Source: CAZEDM01 sp964511075
Lineage (GTDB): Bacteria > Zixibacteria > MSB-5A5 > RBG-16-43-9
Reading direction: 5' to 3'
Assembly (NCBI GenBank): GCA_964511075.1
Contig: CAZEDM010000007.1
Coordinates: 1-64,000 of the forward strand
Length of the DNA: 64,000 nt
Shown here piece by piece: positions 35,001 to 43,271 of this stretch; the stretch's first letter is position 1; each line of letters starts with the position of its first letter. The notes below the pieces were generated by a model. The model did no database searches and was not told the DNA's origin. It worked only from the letters and a program-made list of their open reading frames with translations. Made by a program: the position numbers and the translations under genes.

Positions 35001-35039
35001 GTCATTCTGGATCCCCGGTGGCGATTCCCCCAGAATGAC
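35001..35039. repeat. GTCATTCTG / CAGAATGAC inverted repeat
   Basis: GTCATTCTGG at 35001-35010 pairs with CCAGAATGAC at 35030-35039 around a GC-rich loop. It lies between the mutase and the phosphatase gene and could act as a weak terminator. Confidence 0.5.
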
Positions 35040-35069
35040 GGTCAGTCTCAGATCAGGAGGTAGAACAGA

Positions 35070-36056
35070 ATGAGCACGGTTAGAGATAGAGATCTTCGTT
35101 TCTGGTTGCTTGATCGGCGGCAGAGGCTTCAGACTGCCATCCAAGAATCCAGGGAAAAAGACCACCTTATGCATCTCCTACAGGAGGTGGACTCAACACT
35201 GGAACATATGGACAAAGGGACTTACGGTTTATGCGAGGTCTGCAATGAGCCTATCGAGAAAGAACGTCTAATTGCCGACCCTCTTGTCCGCACCTGCCTT
35301 GATCACCTCACACCGGACCAGCAAAGCGCGCTGGAACAGGATTTGAATTTAGCCTGGAGAATCCAGTCACAGATGCTTCCACAGCAGAACCTGGGCATCC
35401 CTGGCTGGGAAATCAACTATCATTATGAGCCAGCAGGCCCGGTCAGCGGGGACTATTGCGATGTGGTAATTCCCAAGCCGGAAAGCGAGGAGCTATTCCT
35501 TCTCTTGGGAGATGTCTCAGGCAAAGGGGTGGCTGCCTCAATGCTTATGTCGAACCTGCATGCTATCTTTCGCAGCCTCATCGCCTTTGACTTACCAGTT
35601 GATAAGCTCGTCCTGCAAGCGAATCGAATCTTCTGCCAGAGTACCCTGTCCACCGATTACGCCACCCTGGTCTGCGGGAAAATAAACAGAAGCGGAGAGA
35701 TTGAACTTTGCAACGCTGGTCATCCTCCAGCGCTTTTGCTTCGAAAAAACGAGATTGTGAAACTGGAGGCTACGGGTTTTCCTCTTGGATTATTCTATAG
35801 CGGAGAGTATGGAGTGAAAAAGATACAATTGTTAAGTGGTGACAGCCTTTTGCTCTACACTGACGGCTTAACAGAGGCGCAGGATAAATCCAATGCAGAG
35901 TATGGCGAGGAACGGCTGGTAAGATTTTTAAAGGGGCATTATCATTTGCCACCTCAGGCGCTTACCAGTGCCTGTTTGGATGATATGAAAGCTTTCCTGT
36001 CCGGGTCGCAGAAAACTGATGACCTTACGCTCATGGTCATCCGGAAAACCGGATAG
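35070..36056 (+). CDS. DksA/TraR zinc finger fused to a SpoIIE/RsbU-type PP2C phosphatase
   Basis: A 328-residue two-domain protein. Residues 1-80 resemble the DksA/TraR C-terminal region: a short coiled coil (LLDRRQRLQTAIQESREK, LLQEVDSTLEHM), then GTYGLCEVCNEPI and RTCLDH, giving a Cys-Cys-Cys-His zinc site. Residues 90-328 form a SpoIIE-type serine phosphatase with the metal-binding motifs GDYCDV, GDVSGKG, YTDGLTEAQ and KTDDLTLMV. Such phosphatases usually reactivate an anti-anti-sigma factor in partner switching; no SpoIIAA or SpoIIAB homologue lies nearby. The zinc finger may bind RNA polymerase near the secondary channel, tying the phosphatase to transcription; that is inference. AGGAGG precedes the ATG. 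Confidence 0.85.
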   Translation: MSTVRDRDLRFWLLDRRQRLQTAIQESREKDHLMHLLQEVDSTLEHMDKGTYGLCEVCNEPIEKERLIADPLVRTCLDHLTPDQQSALEQDLNLAWRIQSQMLPQQNLGIPGWEINYHYEPAGPVSGDYCDVVIPKPESEELFLLLGDVSGKGVAASMLMSNLHAIFRSLIAFDLPVDKLVLQANRIFCQSTLSTDYATLVCGKINRSGEIELCNAGHPPALLLRKNEIVKLEATGFPLGLFYSGEYGVKKIQLLSGDSLLLYTDGLTEAQDKSNAEYGEERLVRFLKGHYHLPPQALTSACLDDMKAFLSGSQKTDDLTLMVIRKTG

Positions 36057-36123
36057 AGAAAAAGAATATGAATCTGGTTTTCTCATCTTGTTTTAAAGGG
36101 GGGTTAACTAACTGTTTTTTCTT

Positions 36124-36152
36124 TTGACAAAGTACAGGAAGTTTGGTATTAT
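36124..36152 (+). promoter_or_regulatory. glmS promoter
   Basis: TTGACA (36124-36129), a 17-base spacer and TATTAT (36147-36152). Predicted start near 36159, leader about 44 bases, with AAGGAGG just before the ATG. The leader is too short for a glmS ribozyme. Confidence 0.7.
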
Positions 36153-36202
36153 CTCAGTAAATACAGTTTGCTGTATGCCAGAGAGAGATTTAAGGAGGAG
36201 CC

Positions 36203-38029
36203 ATGTGTGGGATAGTCGGATACGTAGGTGATAAAAAAGCAGTGCCCATCCTTCTGGAGGGGCTAAGAAGATTGGAATACCGGGGATACGATTCCGCTGG
36301 TATTGCTGTCCTGGAAAAGGGAGGGATCCTCTCGGAAAAGTGTGCCGGGAAAGTCTACGCTTTGGAAAACCTGTTGGGCGGAAAAAGCTTTCAGAGCACT
36401 GCTGGTATAGCTCACACCCGCTGGGCGACTCACGGAGAACCAACGGACCTAAATGCCCATCCGCATTTGGATTGCAAAAAACAAATTGCCGTGGTGCATA
36501 ACGGGATAATAGAAAACTATAGAAGTTTGAAAGAGCTTTTGTCCACCAAGGGGCATATCTTCACCTCAGACACGGATACCGAGATATTGGCACACCTGAT
36601 TGAGGAATATTACGAGGGAGATTTAGTGGAAGCAGTGAGAACCGCTTTATCCCAGGTGGAAGGTACCTATGGTATAGCGGTCATCTGCAAGGATAATCCT
36701 GAGGAGATAGTGGCCGCCAGACATGGCAGCCCTCTGGTCATCGGCAGAGGACAGGGCGAGAATCTGGTTGCCTCAGATTGTTCTGCCATTATAAGACACA
36801 CCAATCAGGTGGTTTATCTAGAGGATAAGGAGATTGCTCATATAGCCAAAAATGAGTTTTCCATCTCCACCATAAACAAAGTTGAAGTAACTCCCCATGT
36901 GCAGGAGGTCTCCTGGTCCCTGGACCAGATAGAAAAGGGAGGTTACTCCCATTTCATGCTGAAGGAGATCAACGAGCAGCCTCTTACCCTTCAGAACGCT
37001 ATACGTGGGAGACTAAACTATGAGGAGGGTACCTCCCGCTTGAACGGTCTGAACCTTCAATATGAGGAACTCCATCATATAAACCGGGTCATCCTTTCTG
37101 CCTGTGGCACCTCCTGGCATGCGGCCCTGATCGGAGAATATCTGATTGAGGATTTCGCCTCTATACCGGTGGAGGTGGAGTATGCCTCGGAGTTCAGGTA
37201 CAGAAGCCCTATAATCCAGGATGGAACGGTTGTCTTTGTAATAAGCCAGTCCGGAGAAACCGCTGACACCTTAGCCGCTTTAAAGGAAGCCAAGAGAAAA
37301 GGGGCAACGGTTCTTGGTATTTGTAATGTCGTAGGCTCAACCATTGCCCGGGAGACAGACGGAGGAGTTTATATCCATGCCGGTCCCGAGATCGGAGTTG
37401 CCTCCACCAAGGCTTTTACCTCACAGATTACAGTATTGACCCTGACCGCCTTACTTTTGGGACGGATGAGAAACCTCTCCCTGGAAAAGGGAAGGGAGAT
37501 AATCGACTCTTTAAAGAAAATCCATCAGCAGGTTGAATCTCTTTTAAAAGACGATAACCACGTTAAGGAAATCGCTAAAGAGTATTATAAGAAAAATAAC
37601 TTTCTTTACCTGGGACGAGGGATTAATTACCCCGTAGCTCTGGAAGGGGCTTTGAAGTTAAAGGAGATATCTTACATCCATGCAGAGGGGTATCCGGCCG
37701 CGGAGATGAAACATGGTCCTATTGCCTTAATCGACGAGAATATGCCTGCAGTGGTAATTGCCATAAAGGATAATGTGTATGAGAAGGTACTATCGAATAT
37801 CGAGGAGATCAAAGCCCGGAATGGCAAGGTCATAGCCATCGCCACAGAGGGCGACACAGAGATCGCAGGTAGAGTCGACCATGTCATCTACATACCTCGT
37901 ACCTCGGAACAATTAACCCCGCTTTTGGCCATCATCCCTTTACAGCTTTTAGCTTACCATATGGCAGTCCTCCGCGGCTGTCATATCGACCAGCCCAGAA
38001 ACTTAGCTAAAAGCGTGACTGTGGAATAA
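36203..38029 (+). CDS. glmS: Glutamine--fructose-6-phosphate aminotransferase
   Basis: A 608-residue enzyme making glucosamine-6-phosphate from fructose-6-phosphate and glutamine, the first step to UDP-GlcNAc. The N-terminal glutaminase domain begins MCGIVGYVGDKKA (Cys2 nucleophile) and includes GIAHTRWATHGEPTDLNAHP. Two SIS sugar-isomerase domains follow (SACGTSWHAALIGEY; SQSGETADTLAALKEA; LGRGINYPVALEGALKLKE). The C-terminus ends DQPRNLAKSVTVE, the normal GlmS end. Length is standard. Own promoter at 36124 and terminator at 38067. Together with the GlmM-type mutase it feeds cell-envelope synthesis. Confidence 0.97.
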   Translation: MCGIVGYVGDKKAVPILLEGLRRLEYRGYDSAGIAVLEKGGILSEKCAGKVYALENLLGGKSFQSTAGIAHTRWATHGEPTDLNAHPHLDCKKQIAVVHNGIIENYRSLKELLSTKGHIFTSDTDTEILAHLIEEYYEGDLVEAVRTALSQVEGTYGIAVICKDNPEEIVAARHGSPLVIGRGQGENLVASDCSAIIRHTNQVVYLEDKEIAHIAKNEFSISTINKVEVTPHVQEVSWSLDQIEKGGYSHFMLKEINEQPLTLQNAIRGRLNYEEGTSRLNGLNLQYEELHHINRVILSACGTSWHAALIGEYLIEDFASIPVEVEYASEFRYRSPIIQDGTVVFVISQSGETADTLAALKEAKRKGATVLGICNVVGSTIARETDGGVYIHAGPEIGVASTKAFTSQITVLTLTALLLGRMRNLSLEKGREIIDSLKKIHQQVESLLKDDNHVKEIAKEYYKKNNFLYLGRGINYPVALEGALKLKEISYIHAEGYPAAEMKHGPIALIDENMPAVVIAIKDNVYEKVLSNIEEIKARNGKVIAIATEGDTEIAGRVDHVIYIPRTSEQLTPLLAIIPLQLLAYHMAVLRGCHIDQPRNLAKSVTVE

Positions 38030-38459
38030 AAAAGTAGACAGTAAACAGTAGTCAGGGAAAAACGTAGGGGCGAAGTCTCTTCGCCCCTTTCAATTTCTTT
38101 CAGGGCAAAATGCTACGAGAGAAATTTCACCCTCCCCTTAATCCCCTCCCATCAAGGGAGGGGAGATTTACGGTTGTCCAACTTTCTTTGTAAAGATAGA
38201 ACGATATTCTGCCCCTACAACTCTATATGCATCATCAAGGATGATGCACTCCATATTAAACCTCCCCTTTCTCCCCTCCCTACCAAGGAGGGGATACTTT
38301 TCTCCCTCTCCTTTACAAGGAGAGGGCTGGGGAGAGGTTATCTTTTATCTTTTCTTTACCTTTTTACATCATATTAAATTTCTCTTGTTTTTTCTTGTTT
38401 TCCTATTATATTAATCCGAAATTTCGACGTAGAATAGCATAGTAAAGGAGGAAGAGATT
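38030..38459. repeat. Intergenic repeat cluster between glmS and rpmE
   Basis: No gene in about 430 bases. From left: the glmS terminator (38067-38087), a CCCCTCCC/GGGAGGGG palindrome (38143-38163), then 38265-38345 with two further CCTCCC...GGGAGG and CCCTCTCC...GGAGAGGG palindromes in tandem. The last part is AT-rich and should hold the rpmE promoter, though no strong hexamers stand out. The same palindrome family recurs at 49008-49030 and 54496-54518. Confidence 0.65.
38067..38087 (+). terminator. glmS terminator
   Basis: GGGGCGAAG pairs with CTTCGCCCC around a three-base loop, followed by TTTCAATTTCTTT. The GTAGGGGC start links it to the TAGGGGC repeat family. Confidence 0.6.
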
Positions 38460-38687
38460 TTGAAAGAGAAGATTCATCCCAAATATTATGAGACCACCAT
38501 CACCTGCGCCTGTGGCAATGTCATCCAGACCCGCTCCACGGTCAAGGATATCCATGTGGAGATCTGTTCTGCCTGTCATCCTTTTTTCACCGGCAAGCAG
38601 AAGCTGATAGACAGCGCCGGCAGGGTGGAGCGATTCTTAAAGAAGTACAGGAAGGAGAAAAAAGAGGAAAAGACCGAGGGGAAGTAG
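38460..38687 (+). CDS. rpmE: 50S ribosomal protein L31
   Basis: A 75-residue ribosomal protein beginning at TTG 38460, which is preceded by AAGGAGGAAGAGAT at ideal spacing and no competing ATG. KEKIHPKYYETTITCACGN gives the L31 start. Cysteines in TCAC and CSAC form the zinc-binding (C-plus) type, so this is not the zinc-free paralogue. HPFFTGKQKLIDSAGRVERF is the conserved core. The C-terminus is a Lys/Glu-rich tail. rpmE ahead of a DUF1385 gene and prfA is a frequent bacterial order. Confidence 0.95.
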   Translation: MKEKIHPKYYETTITCACGNVIQTRSTVKDIHVEICSACHPFFTGKQKLIDSAGRVERFLKKYRKEKKEEKTEGK

Positions 38688-38699
38688 CTTTCTTTATCT

Positions 38700-38750
38700 G
38701 GATTTACTCCCTTTTGCTCCTGGCGGAAGGGAGTAAATCCATTTTTATTT
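38700..38750 (+). terminator. rpmE intrinsic terminator
   Basis: GGATTTACTCCCTT (38700-38713) pairs perfectly with AAGGGAGTAAATCC (38727-38740), followed by ATTTTTATTT. Fourteen base pairs, a clear rho-independent terminator. Confidence 0.85.
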
Positions 38751-38778
38751 GGCAGAGGAACGAACAACAGGGCAATGT

Positions 38779-38801
38779 GGAATGTAAATCTTCAGGTTTA
38801 C
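38779..38801. repeat. Degenerate copy of the GGAGTGTAAA nested-palindrome element
   Basis: GGAATGTAAATCTTCAGG followed by TTTAC matches the left half of the elements at 44604-44654 and 54376-54425; the right half is absent. Confidence 0.45.
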
Positions 38802-38899
38802 TTAAAAAAAATGGTCTTGTTTTTCGATATTTCTGAAACAGTAAGGTAAGGCTGAAGTCTCAAAACCTTGATGACTTCATTCCCGGGGATAACTCACCA

Positions 38900-39880
38900 A
38901 TGAATAAGGCAACAGAGATCGAAAAAAATATAGGAGGGCAGGCAGTTATTGAGGGAGTGATGATGAGGTCCTCCAAAAGAGTTTCCACCGCAGTGAGAAA
39001 ACAGAGCGGGGAGATCGTGGTCAAAAATGAGGATTATATTCCCCTTTCCAAAAAGTACAAGCTTCTGGGCATTCCCATCCTCAGGGGAATAATCACTTTT
39101 GTGGAGATGCTGGTCATCGGTATCAAAAGCCTGAATTTCTCTGCAGATGTGGCGGTGGAGGAGATAGAGGAAAAGGAAGGAAAAAACAAACAAAAGAGAA
39201 AAAGCCAGAGCTCCAGGGGCTTGATGCTGGGTCTGGCGGTGGTCCTGGCTTTAGCCCTGGGAATTTTGATCTTTTTCTTCTTGCCCTTGTTTTTCTCCAG
39301 CCTTTTAAAAATAAAAAGGGATGCCCTGGCTTTCAATCTGGTGGCCGGAGGTATAAGGGTGGCTATGTTTTTGATCTATGTCTGGGCTATCTCGCGTTTC
39401 AGGGATTTCAAAAGGATCTTCGAATATCACGGGGCAGAGCATAAATCTATTTATGCTTATGAGGCGGGTGACGAGTTAACTTCCGAGAACGTGAAAAAGT
39501 TCTCCACCAAACATCCCCGCTGCGGCACCAGTTTTTTACTTATCGTTGCGGTTTTTGCCATACTGATCTATTCCATATCCGACACCATCTATACCCTGAT
39601 TGCCGGAACGTATCCTGTGCTTTTGAAGAGATTTCTGCTTCACTTTACCCTGCTTCCTCTGGTTGCAGGCGGCTCATACGAGCTTTTAAAGCTTTCCGGA
39701 AAGACAAAGGATAACATGATCACCCGAATATTCTCAGCCCCGGGTATCTGGCTGCAGAAGATCACCACCCAGGAGCCGGATGAATCCCAGTTAGAGGTGG
39801 CTATAGTGGCTCTGGAAAACGCCCTGGGAAAGAACCTCTCACCCACGGAAAATGATAAAAATACAGGTGAGAAGTTATGA
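38900..39880 (+). CDS. DUF1385 family membrane protein (YqhQ-like)
   Basis: A 326-residue integral membrane protein. The N-terminus has the family signature IGGQAVIEGVMMRSSKRVSTAV and LLGIPILRGI. Charged residues (about 85-105) lead into membrane helices near 108-135, 150-165, 208-232 and 240-262. EYHGAEHKSIYAYEAG and KHPRCGTSFL are also family motifs. No biochemical role is established. Its ATG-to-TGA overlap (ATGA at 39877) couples it to prfA, an arrangement seen in many bacteria. Confidence 0.88.
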   Translation: MNKATEIEKNIGGQAVIEGVMMRSSKRVSTAVRKQSGEIVVKNEDYIPLSKKYKLLGIPILRGIITFVEMLVIGIKSLNFSADVAVEEIEEKEGKNKQKRKSQSSRGLMLGLAVVLALALGILIFFFLPLFFSSLLKIKRDALAFNLVAGGIRVAMFLIYVWAISRFRDFKRIFEYHGAEHKSIYAYEAGDELTSENVKKFSTKHPRCGTSFLLIVAVFAILIYSISDTIYTLIAGTYPVLLKRFLLHFTLLPLVAGGSYELLKLSGKTKDNMITRIFSAPGIWLQKITTQEPDESQLEVAIVALENALGKNLSPTENDKNTGEKL

Positions 39881-40953
39881 TTGCGCTTTTAGAAAAAATT
39901 GAGGAGAAGCATAAGGAACTGACCCGGCTGCTCTCTGATCCGCAGATCCTTAAGGACCAGAATCAATACAGGAAGATCGCCAAGGAGGAATCGGAGCTTT
40001 CGGAGATAGTGAAGCTGTACTCCGAGCTCAAACAGGTTACAAAACAGATAGAAGAGGACCAGAGGATCAAAACCCATTCAAAGGATAAGGAACTGGTGGA
40101 GCTGGCTAAATCCGAGCTGGAGGAGTTGGAGGTTAAAAGATCGGGACTGGAGGAAAAAATCAAAATTCTTCTGACTCCCGCCGATCCGAACGACAATAAA
40201 GACATCATCGTGGAGATAAGAGCAGGTACCGGAGGAGAGGAGGCTGCGCTTTTCGCCTCGGATTTATATCGTATGTATTTAAAGTACGCGGAGAAAAAAG
40301 GGTGGAGAACGGAGATCTTAAGCTCCAATCCTACTGGACTGGGTGGTTTTAAGGAGATAATCTTCTCGGTGGAAGGTGATAAGGTATATAAGAATCTGAA
40401 ATACGAGAGCGGAGTACACCGGGTTCAGAGGGTTCCGGAAACGGAAGCCTCCGGTAGGATTCATACCTCAGCTGCCTCAGTTGCTATCCTTCCGGAAGCA
40501 GAGGAGATCGAGATCGAGATAAAGCCGGAGGAGCTGAAGGTAGATGTTTTCAGGTCCTCGGGCCCGGGCGGTCAGTCGGTTAACACTACTGACTCCGCAG
40601 TCCGCATAACCCATCTTCCCACCAATACTGTGGTGACCTGCCAGGATGAGAAATCACAGTTGAAAAACAAGAATAAAGCCTTAAAGGTGCTAAGAGCACG
40701 TCTTCTGGATAAAGCCCGCACTGAACAGGAGGAGAAAATCGCCAGGGAGAGAAAATCGATGGTTAAGACTGGAGACAGGTCAGAGAAGATCAGGACCTAC
40801 AATTTCCCCCAGAACCGGGTAACGGATCACCGCATCGGCTTGACCCTGCACCAGCTGGAGGAGATAATAAACGGGGACTTAGAAGAGCTTATCCAGGCAT
40901 TGGATAAAACAGAACAGGAACAGAGACTACATAACGAGAAAGCCCTAAAATAA
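39877..40953 (+). CDS. prfA: Peptide chain release factor 1
   Basis: A 358-residue RF1. The codon-recognition tripeptide is PET in RVPETEASGRIHTSA, a normal RF1 variant reading UAA and UAG. The catalytic GGQ is in SSGPGGQSVNTTDSAVRITH. RTYNFPQNRVTDHRIG is the conserved C-terminal segment. Gln in GGQ would be methylated by PrmC, encoded at 44919. Starts in an ATGA overlap with the DUF1385 gene; the next gene begins 10 bases after its stop. Confidence 0.97.
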   Translation: MIALLEKIEEKHKELTRLLSDPQILKDQNQYRKIAKEESELSEIVKLYSELKQVTKQIEEDQRIKTHSKDKELVELAKSELEELEVKRSGLEEKIKILLTPADPNDNKDIIVEIRAGTGGEEAALFASDLYRMYLKYAEKKGWRTEILSSNPTGLGGFKEIIFSVEGDKVYKNLKYESGVHRVQRVPETEASGRIHTSAASVAILPEAEEIEIEIKPEELKVDVFRSSGPGGQSVNTTDSAVRITHLPTNTVVTCQDEKSQLKNKNKALKVLRARLLDKARTEQEEKIARERKSMVKTGDRSEKIRTYNFPQNRVTDHRIGLTLHQLEEIINGDLEELIQALDKTEQEQRLHNEKALK

Positions 40954-40963
40954 GGAGAGAGGA

Positions 40964-41824
40964 ATGAGATTTCTCAAATATGTCTTGGCTTTTATTCTTA
41001 CCTTGGTCTTGCTTGTCATTGCCCGAAGGATCTCCACTCGGGAGCCAGAGCTGATAGCGGTAAAAGAGGACGGGGTTGAGCTTTCCCACACCAGTGTGAC
41101 TCAGATGATAGGCCCAGGAGAGGTAAAGATCGAGGCTAATCTTAGAGCTCCGGAATCTACTGAGAACTATGTCTTGCATCTTAATTATAAGATAGGAAAG
41201 GAAGAAAGCGAATACACCAGTTTAAAAATGAAAAGGGCTGCAGGGGATGATAACCTCTTTTCTGCTTTTATACCTTCTCAGCCAAAAGGTAAAAGGGCTT
41301 ATTATTATCTATCCTTATCTGATTCTCAGGGAAAAAGGATTCTGACCCTGCCGGAGAAGACGGGTCTTCTGAACGATCCCCTCTTGATTAAATTCAAAGG
41401 AAAAGTAGCCACCTCAATTTTAGGTGCCCATATCTGGGCGATGTTTGGTTCAATCTTTTTTGTCTTCCTGGTTTTATTTTCTTCCTGGCAGATCTTAAAG
41501 GGCAAGGATTCTATCAGGGAACTATCTATCTATGCCCTATTTACCACCATCCTGTCTTTTCTTGGCGGAGTCCCCTTAGGGATTTTGGTGACCAACCAGA
41601 CTTTTGGAGAATACTGGGGAGGCTTTCCCGTCTTCACGGATATAACTGACAGCAAGACCTCTATCCTGATTTTCTACTGGGCAATCTTCTTGTTTTTGAT
41701 AAAAGGCTCCGCTTTTAAAAAAGATAAATCGCTAAATCTTCTAAAGGATAAAACTCTTGCTTTTTTTGGAATTTTGGGTTTTCTTTTAACCCTGATGATT
41801 TATCTCATTCCCCATAGCCTATGA
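40964..41824 (+). CDS. Membrane protein of unknown function in the prfA-tldD operon
   Basis: A 286-residue protein. A hydrophobic N-terminus (FLKYVLAFILTLVLLVI) is followed by an extracytoplasmic beta-rich domain (about 25-140, LSHTSVTQMIGPGEVKIEAN, YYYLSLSDSQGKR). Then four membrane helices (about 150-170, 185-205, 222-243 and 262-282). I do not recognise a family. GGAGAGAGG precedes the ATG. The stop overlaps the tldD start (ATGA at 41821), so it is coupled to the TldD/TldE protease pair. Confidence 0.65.
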   Translation: MRFLKYVLAFILTLVLLVIARRISTREPELIAVKEDGVELSHTSVTQMIGPGEVKIEANLRAPESTENYVLHLNYKIGKEESEYTSLKMKRAAGDDNLFSAFIPSQPKGKRAYYYLSLSDSQGKRILTLPEKTGLLNDPLLIKFKGKVATSILGAHIWAMFGSIFFVFLVLFSSWQILKGKDSIRELSIYALFTTILSFLGGVPLGILVTNQTFGEYWGGFPVFTDITDSKTSILIFYWAIFLFLIKGSAFKKDKSLNLLKDKTLAFFGILGFLLTLMIYLIPHSL

Positions 41825-43266
41825 TGGATTTTAAAAAAGCCTCTGATATAGCCATAAACACCGCAAGGTCCAGGGGTGCAACCTATGCGGACCTGAGGAT
41901 AGTCAACACCGAGGATGAAAATCTCTCGGTGAAAAACAGCGCTCCGGAGTTAATCGAGAAGACGAACTCCTTTGGCTTGGGGATAAGGGTTATCGTAAAC
42001 GGTGCCTGGGGTTTTGCCTCCTCTCCGGACCTGGATGAGGAAACCCTCAAGAAAACTGCTGAGCTTTCGGTCAAAATCGCCAAAGCCTCAGCCAAGCTTA
42101 AGACCAAAGATTTAAATTTGGCTCCGCTGAACAAAATTGTAGATTCTTACAAAACTTCAATCGAAATAGACCCATTCACTATTCCTCTGAAGGAGAAGTT
42201 AGACTATCTTTTTCATTTAGACGAATTACTAAGAAAAACAGAGGGGCTAACCTCAAGTTCTGCCTTTATGAGCTTCAGGATGCAAAACATCTACTTTGCC
42301 AGCTCAGAGGGATCGCAGATCAAGCAGAGCTTAATCCAAAGCGGTGCCGGGATAGAAGCAACCCAAATGAAATCCAGAAGGGAGATGGGACAGAGGTCTT
42401 ACCCTAACTCCAGTGGACAGTATGAGTCCAAAGGTTATGAGTTAATTGAAGAGCTGAAGTTTGAGGAAAACTGCGAGAGAACTGCTCAACAGGCAACAGC
42501 CTTACTTTCAGCCAAGGAGTGTCCCTCTGGAACAAAGACCATAGTCCTGGATGGTCCTCAACTCTCTTTGCAGATACATGAATCTATTGGTCATCCCTTG
42601 GAATTAGACCGGGTCTTGGGCGCGGAGAAAAATTTCTCGGGGACAAGCTTTGCCACTCTGGATAAGTTGAACAAGCTGAAATACGGCTCGGACATAGTAA
42701 ATGTGGTTACGGACTCAACCTATCCCGGAGGCCTGGGGACTTTCGGGTATGATGACGAGGGAGTGCCGGCACAGAGAAAAGACTTGATCAAGAATGGAAT
42801 ATTGGTGGGATATTTAACCTCCAGGGAGACAGCCCCTCTGATTAAAACTTCATCCAACGGAAGTATGAAGGCAGACGGCTGGGGAAATATTCCGATCATC
42901 CGTATGACTAATACCATCTTATTGCCCGGTAAACATAGTTTCGAGGATTTAATCTCCGGGACAGATGACGGGATTTATATGGAGACAGTCTCCTCTTGGA
43001 GCATAGACGATAACCGGGAGAATTTCCAGATGGGCTGCGAGATCGGCTGGGAGATAAAAAACGGAAAGCTGGGGGAGATGATAAAAAGCCCCACCTATTC
43101 CGGGAACACGGTCGAGTTCTGGAACTCCTGCGAGGCTGTTGCCTCGGAAAAATATTTCAAGATCTGGGGAACACCCAACTGCGGCAAGGGCCAGCCCGGA
43201 CAAAATGCCCGCACCGGACAGGGGTGCTCACCTGCCAGATTCAAGAATGTGAAAGTGGGAAGTTAA
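41821..43266 (+). CDS. tldD: Metalloprotease TldD
   Basis: A 481-residue subunit of the TldD/TldE heterodimer, a cytoplasmic zinc protease that trims unfolded peptides (in E. coli it processes microcin B17 and CcdA). The zinc-binding HESIGHPLELDR (HExxxH) is present, along with SYPNSSGQYESKGYEL and the family C-terminus containing CGKGQPGQNARTGQGCSP. Length is typical. The first ATG of the overlapping pair (ATGATG) is used. TldE follows after five bases. Confidence 0.93.
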   Translation: MMDFKKASDIAINTARSRGATYADLRIVNTEDENLSVKNSAPELIEKTNSFGLGIRVIVNGAWGFASSPDLDEETLKKTAELSVKIAKASAKLKTKDLNLAPLNKIVDSYKTSIEIDPFTIPLKEKLDYLFHLDELLRKTEGLTSSSAFMSFRMQNIYFASSEGSQIKQSLIQSGAGIEATQMKSRREMGQRSYPNSSGQYESKGYELIEELKFEENCERTAQQATALLSAKECPSGTKTIVLDGPQLSLQIHESIGHPLELDRVLGAEKNFSGTSFATLDKLNKLKYGSDIVNVVTDSTYPGGLGTFGYDDEGVPAQRKDLIKNGILVGYLTSRETAPLIKTSSNGSMKADGWGNIPIIRMTNTILLPGKHSFEDLISGTDDGIYMETVSSWSIDDNRENFQMGCEIGWEIKNGKLGEMIKSPTYSGNTVEFWNSCEAVASEKYFKIWGTPNCGKGQPGQNARTGQGCSPARFKNVKVGS

Positions 43267-43271
43267 CTTTT

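Noticed and set aside
36153..36202. glmS ribozyme in the glmS leader
   Set aside because: The predicted leader is about 44 bases, far too short, and no core sequence is seen.
40420..40450. PET instead of PAT in the RF1 codon-recognition motif
   Set aside because: PET is a common natural variant of RF1, so not unusual.
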